Source: Acidobacteriota bacterium
Lineage (GTDB): Bacteria; Acidobacteriota; Vicinamibacteria; Vicinamibacterales; JAFNAJ01
Assembly: GCA_023384575.1 (NCBI GenBank)
Contig: JAHDVP010000015.1
Span: 1,177 to 65,176 of the forward strand
DNA: 64,000 nucleotides
Direction of reading: 5' to 3'
In this document: piece by piece, positions 57,232-64,000 of the stretch
How positions within the stretch are numbered: position 1 is the stretch's first letter
Layout of the letters: each line of letters begins with the position of its first letter
The notes under the pieces: model-generated
Database searches by the model: none
What the model saw: only the letters and a program-made list of their open reading frames with translations
Told to the model about the DNA's origin: nothing
Made by a program: the position numbers and the translations under genes

Positions 57232-57574
57232 GATCGCCGTACCTGGGCGGCTCACCCTCGACCTTGACGACGAACTCCCAGGGGTAGGTGCGGGTGGGGA
57301 AGTACTCGAGGTCGACCCAGTAGCTGGCGTCGATGATCGTGACCTGGTTGACCTTCCTGACGCGGACCACGTTCGGGTCGAGCGGCACGTCCATGCTCGT
57401 CGCCAGCGCCAGCACCCGCTGGCGAATGTCCTGCTCGCTGCGCGCGGCGGAGAACTTCGCGGTCTCGGCGACCGCGTCCTTGAACTTGATGTGGGTCCAG
57501 AACACCGGCGTGATCTTGAACCCGGCGTAGAGCACGAGCCCGACGACGAGAAGCTTGATCAGGTTGCGGAACAT
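57221..57574 (-). CDS. small single-pass membrane protein (DUF4845-like)
   Basis: 117 residues. A membrane helix (LIKLLVVGLVLYAGFKITPVF) is followed by an extracytoplasmic domain (FKDAVAETAKFSAARSEQDI, DPNVVRVRKVNQVTIIDASY). The architecture resembles DUF4845 proteins that lie next to signal peptidase I, as here (lepB starts 28 bp upstream in transcription order). Function unknown. GGAGG lies about ten bases before the ATG. Confidence 0.75.
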   Translation of the reverse strand: MFRNLIKLLVVGLVLYAGFKITPVFWTHIKFKDAVAETAKFSAARSEQDIRQRVLALATSMDVPLDPNVVRVRKVNQVTIIDASYWVDLEYFPTRTYPWEFVVKVEGEPPRYGDLIP

Positions 57575-57601
57575 CGCTGCATCGCCTCCGGCGGGTCGAG
57601 G

Positions 57602-58309
57602 TCAACGAATCTGGTGCAGCAGGCGGCTCCAGCGCGTCTGGGTGAAGATGCCCGTGACGAGCGACAACGGTCCCTGGCTCGCCCCTGCCGACGAATCGAA
57701 CGACCAGTAGACGACGAGCGCGCGGCCCTTCACGTAGCTGGCGGGCAGGAAGCTCCAGTACCGGCTGTCCTGGGAGTTGTCGCGGTTGTCTCCCATCACG
57801 AAGTAGTGCCCGGCGGGCACCGTGACGGGCCCGAACGCCTCGCGCACGTCGTATGACGTGAACTCGTGCGCCGTTGGCGAGGACGGGGGTTGAAGGTAGT
57901 GCACGTAGGGCTCGTCGAGGGGCTGGCCGTCGATGTAGACCACCTTGCGTCTCACCTCGAGGGTCTCGCCGGGCAGGCCGATCACGCGCTTGATGAAGTC
58001 CCGCTCCGGGTCTTCAGGGTATTTGAACACGACGACGTCGCCCCGCGCGACCGACGTCATGGGCAGCACCGCCCGTTCCAGGGAGCCGAGCGAGGGTCCG
58101 AAGACGAACTTGTTCACCAGGAGGTGGTCGCCGACGAGCAGGTTGTTCTCCATCGACCCGGTCGGGATCTTGAAGGCCTGCACGACCCACGTCCGGATGA
58201 AGAGCGCGAGGATGACCGCGATGACGATCGACTCGAAGTACTCGCGCGTCGTCGACTTCCGCCACGCACGGCCCGTGTCCTTTGCCGCGCCCGCCTTCCT
58301 GCCCTTCAT
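57602..58309 (-). CDS. lepB: signal peptidase I
   Basis: 235 residues. The membrane anchor SIVIAVILALFIRTWVVQAF is followed by the catalytic Ser in PTGSMENNLLVGD and the catalytic Lys in DPERDFIKRVIGLPGE; FVMGDNRDNSQDSRYW is the third box. It cleaves signal peptides of exported proteins. The ATG at 58309 is five bases after the lepA stop. The frame is open upstream inside lepA but lacks any support. Confidence 0.95.
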   Translation of the reverse strand: MKGRKAGAAKDTGRAWRKSTTREYFESIVIAVILALFIRTWVVQAFKIPTGSMENNLLVGDHLLVNKFVFGPSLGSLERAVLPMTSVARGDVVVFKYPEDPERDFIKRVIGLPGETLEVRRKVVYIDGQPLDEPYVHYLQPPSSPTAHEFTSYDVREAFGPVTVPAGHYFVMGDNRDNSQDSRYWSFLPASYVKGRALVVYWSFDSSAGASQGPLSLVTGIFTQTRWSRLLHQIR

Positions 58310-58314
58310 CGCGC

Positions 58315-60117
<1,803 letters not shown>

Positions 60118-60127
60118 GAAGCTTCTG

Positions 60128-60133
60128 ATTATA
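60128..60133 (-). promoter_or_regulatory. -10 element (TATAAT) of lepA
   Basis: On the minus strand TATAAT ends ten bases before the lepA ATG. It is immediately next to the mobile-element relic (60143-60402). No -35 is seen in the element's edge. Confidence 0.55.
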
Positions 60134-60142
60134 CCTGCCGGC

Positions 60143-60402
60143 GGGTCAGGTCTTGAATCGTGGCACCGGGGTCAGGTCATGACTAACCCCAATCCGACAT
60201 TCGGCTTGCGACGACCGGCCAGCGGCGACCGGCCAACACGATGACGATCGCCGTCTTCCCCTTGACCGGTCACCTCACGGGCAGTGAAGCGAAGGCCAGT
60301 CGTTCGATCGTCGATGTCTCCAACCAGGCCACCAGCCACCAGCCTGTCGCCGCCAGCCAGATTGTCGGAGCAGGGCTGACGCCACGATTCAGGAGCTGAC
60401 CC
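60143..60402. mobile_element. MITE/REP-like element with 22-bp imperfect terminal inverted repeats
   Basis: Left end GGGTCAGGTCTTGAATCGTG (60143-60164 with GC) and right end GCCACGATTCAGGAGCTGAC (60381-60402 with CC) are inverted copies matching at 20 of 22 positions. The decamer GGGTCAGGTC is repeated inside the left end (60169-60178). The 260-bp interior has no coding frame and contains the repeated GACCGGCCA. No clear target duplication. The GTCAGGTC/GAATCGTGGC pattern resembles ends used by REP-associated tyrosine transposases (IS200-like). It fills most of the lepA-citrate-synthase gap. Confidence 0.6.
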
Positions 60403-60407
60403 CGCGA

Positions 60408-61547
60408 TCAGCGCTGATCGAGCGGCCGGAAGCGCTGGGGGTACGGCGGGCCGGTGTACTCGGCGCGAGGCCGGATCAGGCGGTTGTTGCCGAGTTGTTC
60501 GAGCACGTGCGCCGTCCAGCCCGAGACCCGGCTGACCGCGAACACCGGCGTGAAGAGGGCCATGGGGATGCCGAGCGCGTGGTAGGTCGACGCCGAGTAG
60601 AAGTCGACGTTCGCGTCGAGCCCCTTCTCACGCTTCACGACCTGCTCGATCCGCTCCGACAACGCGTACCACGCGAGGTCGCCCGAGCGGGTCGCCAGCG
60701 CCTTCGACATCCGGCGCAGATGGGTCGCCCGCGGATCCTCGGTGCGGTACACGCGATGGCCGAACCCCGGCACCTTCTCGCGGCGCGCCAGCTTCGCCAG
60801 GACGGCCTGCTCGGCCCGCTCGAGCGGGGCGTCATGCCCGATCTCGAGCAGCCAGCGCATCACCTCGGCGTTGGCACCTCCGTGCAGGGGCCCCTTCAGG
60901 GCTCCGACCGCGGCGACGACCGCCGAGTGCACGTCGGAGAGCGTCGCGGCGACCACCCGCGCGGCGAACGTCGAGGCGTTCAGCTCGTGGTCGGCGTGCA
61001 GGACGAGCGCCACGTCGAGCGCCCGCACCTCGACCGGATCGGGGCGGTCGCCCTTCAGCATGTACAGGAAGTTCGCGGCCAGCCCCAGCGCCGGGTCGGG
61101 CCGGATCGGGCCGCCGCCCCTGCTCAGCCGCCCGTAGGTCGCGACGAGGCTGGTCGTTTGCGCGGTCAGCCGAATGGCTTTCCGGACGCTCGCCTCGAGG
61201 CCACGATCCCCGACGTCGGGGTCGAAGTGGGCGAGGACGGACGCCAGCGTGCGGAGCGCGTCCATCGCGTCGCCCGGCGGCAATTGCCGCATCAGCCGCA
61301 GCACCGGCTCGTCGAGCGTGAGGGCCGTGGCGAAGGCCGACTGGAGGTCGCCGAGCTCGCGGCGCGTCGGCAGGCGGCGGTGCCACAGCAGGAACGAGAC
61401 CTCTTCAAACGTCGCCTGGCGCGCGAGGTCGTGGATGTCGTAGCCGCAATAGGCCAGCACACCCCGCGCGCCATCGATGAAGCAGATGGCGGACGGGGCC
61501 GCGACGACGTCCTCGAGGCCGGCCTTCGCGACGACGGGGTCAGGCAT
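60408..61547 (-). CDS. gltA: citrate synthase (2-methylcitrate synthase also possible)
   Basis: 379 residues. Catalytic His in HADHELNASTFAARV, GPLHGGANAEVM and FGHRVYRTEDPRA, and the Asp near NVDFYSASTYHALGIP, are conserved. It condenses acetyl-CoA (or propionyl-CoA) with oxaloacetate. The length and the SGWTAHVLEQL end fit the short bacterial type I that includes both citrate and methylcitrate synthases, so the substrate is not certain. It starts six bases after the GT2 stop on the same strand. Confidence 0.9.
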   Translation of the reverse strand: MPDPVVAKAGLEDVVAAPSAICFIDGARGVLAYCGYDIHDLARQATFEEVSFLLWHRRLPTRRELGDLQSAFATALTLDEPVLRLMRQLPPGDAMDALRTLASVLAHFDPDVGDRGLEASVRKAIRLTAQTTSLVATYGRLSRGGGPIRPDPALGLAANFLYMLKGDRPDPVEVRALDVALVLHADHELNASTFAARVVAATLSDVHSAVVAAVGALKGPLHGGANAEVMRWLLEIGHDAPLERAEQAVLAKLARREKVPGFGHRVYRTEDPRATHLRRMSKALATRSGDLAWYALSERIEQVVKREKGLDANVDFYSASTYHALGIPMALFTPVFAVSRVSGWTAHVLEQLGNNRLIRPRAEYTGPPYPQRFRPLDQR

Positions 61548-61553
61548 GAGCGG

Positions 61554-63047
61554 CTAGTTCGCGGTCTCCGTGTTCAGCGCGACGTCGTCGCCGCCGAACT
61601 GCTGGACGAGCGACAACAGGCCCGTGTAGAGGAAGCCGACCTGGAACAGGATGAGGAACGGCAGCGACCCGTAGATGCCGTTGGCGAGGGCGTAGAAGAC
61701 CGTGCCGGTGAAATAGAGCCCGAGCGCCAGCTCGACGAGCGGCTGGATGTTCATCGACTGCTTGTACTTCTTGTCGGTCCAGTCGTCGGACGTGCGCTCG
61801 ATGCCGTACTTCGGGGTCCGCGCGAACTCGCTCTCCCGCCGCATCAGGGCCTCGACGACCGCGCGCGCGTTGTTCACGGCGAGGCCGATCCCGATCGACA
61901 TCAGGAACGGCAGGTACCGGAGCCGCTCGGTCCACGTCGCCGGGAACAGCTGCTTCTGGCACACGATGTAGAAATTCGCCACCGAGAAGGTCGCGGCGAA
62001 GAAGAACGGCACGTCGATGAGCAGCATCTCGTACCAGCCCATCGAGTAGCGCACGTACATCGCGGGGAACATGAGGATCGAGAGCGCCACCATCAGCAGG
62101 TAGTTGAAGTTCGCCGTCAGGTGGAAGAACGCCTCGGCCTTCACGAGCCAGGGCAGGTCGGACGCCAGGATCTGCGGCAGGACCTTCCGGCAGGTCTGAA
62201 TCGACCCCTTGGCCCAGCGGTGCTGCTGCGACTTGAAGGCGTTCATCTCGACGGGCACCTCGGCGGGCACTTCGAGATCCTGCAGGAAGACGAATCGCCA
62301 GCCGCGCAGCTGCGCGCGGTAGCTCAGATCGAGGTCCTCGGTCAGGGTGTCGTGCTGCCAGCCGCCGGCGTCGCCGATGACCTCGCGGCGCCAGATCCCG
62401 GCCGTCCCGTTGAAGTTGAAGAAGCACCCCGCGCGGTTGCGCGAGCCGTGCTCGAGCACGAAGTGCCCGTCGAGCAGGATCGACTGGATCCGGGTGAGCA
62501 GCGAGTAGTCGCGATTGATGTGCCCCCAGCGCGCCTGCACCATCCCCACGCGGGGCTCGGCGAACTGCGGCAGCGCACGCTCGAGGAAGTCGGCCGGCGG
62601 CACGAAGTCGGCATCGAAGATCGCGATGAACTCCCCGCGCGCCGCCCTCAACCCGGCATCGAGCGCCCCGGCCTTGTAGCCGGTGCGGTCGGTCCGGTGC
62701 AGGTACTTGATGTCGAAGCCCTGCGCGGCATACCGGCGAACGGCGAGCTCGGCAATGGCCCGGGTCTCGTCGGTCGAGTCGTCCAGGACCTGGATCTCGA
62801 GCCGCTCGCGCGGGTACCGGATCCGGCAGACGGCCTCGACGAGGCGGTCGACGACGTACATCTCGTTGTAGATTGGCAGCTGGATCGTCACGACCGGCAG
62901 CGGGTCGAGCGGCGGCAGCGGTCGCGGCACGTTGTCTCGGTGCCGCATGTACAGGTAGACGAGGTAGTACCGGTGCCAGCCGTACACCGCCAGAATGGCG
63001 AGCACGAAGAAGTAGGATGCGAGAATGCCCGTTTCGAATGGTGTCAT
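61554..63047 (-). CDS. processive glycosyltransferase family 2, CslA-like (beta-mannan synthase-like)
   Basis: 497 residues. One N-terminal membrane helix, then the GT2 domain: VTIQLPIYNEMYVVDRLVEA, VLDDSTDETRAIAEL (first Asp), IFDADFVPP (DxD) and TLTEDLDLSYRAQLRGW (third Asp), QQHRW at the acceptor. Several C-terminal helices form the membrane channel. The FFNFNGTAGIWRREVI-like motif and spacing match the CslA branch, which makes beta-mannan or glucomannan. The product here is not proven. The ATG at 63047 is favoured over a TTG three codons upstream. Its neighbour is citrate synthase, without an obvious functional link. Confidence 0.9.
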   Translation of the reverse strand: MTPFETGILASYFFVLAILAVYGWHRYYLVYLYMRHRDNVPRPLPPLDPLPVVTIQLPIYNEMYVVDRLVEAVCRIRYPRERLEIQVLDDSTDETRAIAELAVRRYAAQGFDIKYLHRTDRTGYKAGALDAGLRAARGEFIAIFDADFVPPADFLERALPQFAEPRVGMVQARWGHINRDYSLLTRIQSILLDGHFVLEHGSRNRAGCFFNFNGTAGIWRREVIGDAGGWQHDTLTEDLDLSYRAQLRGWRFVFLQDLEVPAEVPVEMNAFKSQQHRWAKGSIQTCRKVLPQILASDLPWLVKAEAFFHLTANFNYLLMVALSILMFPAMYVRYSMGWYEMLLIDVPFFFAATFSVANFYIVCQKQLFPATWTERLRYLPFLMSIGIGLAVNNARAVVEALMRRESEFARTPKYGIERTSDDWTDKKYKQSMNIQPLVELALGLYFTGTVFYALANGIYGSLPFLILFQVGFLYTGLLSLVQQFGGDDVALNTETAN

Positions 63048-63154
63048 GGTGATCAACCGAGACGCGTGAGGGCGTTCGACGCGACCTGCGAGTCTACTGT
63101 GCCCTTCCCACGGAAGTCAACGTAAGCGGACCTCATCGTAACCTGTTCATTACA

Positions 63155-63916
63155 ATGGACGAAACCGATCTCAGACGCCTGCTCGCTGCCGTCGGCAGCG
63201 GCGAACTCACGCCCGAGGCCGCCTCGGCGCGCCTGCTCGACGTCCTGCGCGCGGCGCCGTTCGAGGACGTGGGTTTCGCCCGCATCGACCACCACCGCCC
63301 CATTCGACAGGGCTTCCCCGAAGTGGTGTTCGGCCAGGGGAAGACACCCGTCCAGATTGCCGTGATCGCTCAGCGCATCGCCGCCCGGGGTGACACCCTG
63401 ATCGTGACACGGACGACGTCCGACGCGCACGCCGCCGTCGAGGCGGTCCTGCCCGACGCCGTGTGGCACGAGGTGGCCCGCGTCATCACCCGCCCGGGGC
63501 GCGTTCCCCCGGCTCCCGGACACGGGCCGGTCCTCGTCGCGAGCGCCGGCACCTCCGACCTCCCGGTGGCCGAGGAGGCGGCCGTCACCGCCGAAACGAT
63601 GGGAAACGCCGTGGAGCGGGTCTACGACGTCGGTGTGGCAGGTTTGCACCGGTTGCTCAGCGAGCGCGCACGTCTGGCACGGGCCAGGGTGGTCGTCGTG
63701 GTCGCGGGCATGGAGGGCGCGCTGCCGAGCGTCATCGGGGGCCTCGTGGCCGTCCCGGTGATTGCCGTCCCCACGAGCGTCGGCTATGGCGCCAGTTTTC
63801 ACGGTCTCTCGGCCCTGCTCGGCATGCTCAACACCTGCGCGCCTGGCGTGGCCGTCGTCAACATCGACAACGGCTTCGGTGCGGCGACCATCGCCAGCCG
63901 CATCAACCACCTGTAG
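63155..63916 (+). CDS. larB: nickel-pincer cofactor biosynthesis protein LarB
   Basis: 253 residues. The N-terminal helical region (LLAAVGSGELTPEAASARLL, FARIDHHRPIRQGFPEVVFG) is the LarB part; from about 125 the PurE-like carboxylase domain has VLVASAGTSDLPVAEEAAVT, YDVGVAGLHRLL, VVVVVAGMEGALPSVIGG and VIAVPTSVGYGASFHG. LarB carboxylates and hydrolyses NaAD to the pincer cofactor precursor of lactate racemase. LarC and LarE are not in the window and may lie just outside. The ATG has no strong ribosome site. Confidence 0.93.
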   Translation: MDETDLRRLLAAVGSGELTPEAASARLLDVLRAAPFEDVGFARIDHHRPIRQGFPEVVFGQGKTPVQIAVIAQRIAARGDTLIVTRTTSDAHAAVEAVLPDAVWHEVARVITRPGRVPPAPGHGPVLVASAGTSDLPVAEEAAVTAETMGNAVERVYDVGVAGLHRLLSERARLARARVVVVVAGMEGALPSVIGGLVAVPVIAVPTSVGYGASFHGLSALLGMLNTCAPGVAVVNIDNGFGAATIASRINHL

Positions 63917-63952
63917 CAAGGAGCCGGCCATCAAGGGTGGCGCCGGGTGTGT

Positions 63953-63958
63953 TAAACT
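63953..63958 (+). promoter_or_regulatory. -10 element (TAAACT) of a gene beyond the window
   Basis: GTGTTAAACTTTGGGGTTC resembles the rpmB promoter (TGGTATACTTCGGGGTTC) base for base over much of its length. It reads right into the truncated end of the window. Confidence 0.4.
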
Positions 63959-64000
63959 TTGGGGTTCACTGGCGGTAGCCGTCACCCGCGGGGCCCCGCC

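Noticed and set aside
60161-60176. Second sigma-54-like TGGCAC
   Set aside because: The GC dinucleotide at the -12 position is absent at the required spacing, and the site lies within the MITE end.

Overview
The window is a GC-rich (about 70% by eye) bacterial chromosome segment with dense genes, short spacers, GTG/TTG starts and many promoters sitting almost on the start codon. Several features point to Acidobacteriota, probably the Vicinamibacteria: a Ser/Thr-kinase tail with TolB-like beta-propeller repeats ending in a NWxxLL-type motif, a VWFA-related secreted protein, TPR/lipoproteins, a TonB-ExbB-ExbD-ExbD set and LptD. The taxon is an inference from protein style; no rRNA or tRNA gene was found. 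The content is mostly chromosomal housekeeping, with one small mobile-element relic (60143-60402) and no phage, plasmid or CRISPR signals.

Layout. 1-9.6 kb: kinase/propeller C-terminus, ribosome hibernation factor, glycerophosphodiesterase, a sigma-54-type promoter upstream of a 76-aa ORF and an animal-type UDP-glucose dehydrogenase, a DUF697-like membrane protein, and a LytS/LytTR two-component pair. 9.6-19.7 kb: TSUP permease, histone-deacetylase-like enzyme, DksA-like factor with Lon, a Cys-rich unknown, L28-RidA, the (p)ppGpp synthetase/hydrolase and a TPR lipoprotein with its own promoter, possible leader peptide and terminator. 20-31 kb (all minus): tonB-exbB-exbD-exbD, a divergent proton pyrophosphatase, and tgt-yajC-secD-secF-uppP-DUF502. 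31-34.2 kb: Ddl, a TPR protein, then two tandem 27-residue Lys/Ala-rich peptides, each closed by a strong terminator. 34.3-44 kb: MenC-like enolase with a HEAT/cyclophilin lipoprotein, deoxynucleoside kinase, accD-folC, lptD and a nucleotide-sugar reductase. 44-53.3 kb: HtpX, M20 peptidase, NicO-like permease, RlmI, rpiB-glyA-dinG, VWFA protein. 53.4-64 kb: Dam, a CarboxypepD_reg-like/TPR protein with YggS-DivIVA-DUF167, lepB-lepA, the MITE-like element, citrate synthase with a CslA-like glycosyltransferase, and LarB.

How the genes work together. Much of the window serves the envelope: protein export (YajC, SecDF, LepB), lipid carrier recycling (UppP), peptidoglycan precursor (Ddl), outer-membrane LPS assembly (LptD), energised outer-membrane transport (TonB/ExbBD), and sugar-nucleotide and polysaccharide enzymes (Ugd, RMD-like, CslA-like GT2). 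A second theme is stress and growth control: Rel, DksA-like, HPF, Lon, HtpX, LepA.

The most notable observation is promoter architecture. Three divergent gene pairs (tgt/ddl, M20/hypothetical, rlmI/rpiB) are separated by only 18-23 bp. Each gap holds one near-palindromic TATAGTA or TATAATA core, placed so that it can act as a -10 element on both strands and give leaderless or nearly leaderless mRNAs. Other items worth checking are the twin 27-aa basic peptides, the sigma-54 promoter, the REP/MITE-like element and the divergent pyrophosphatase.
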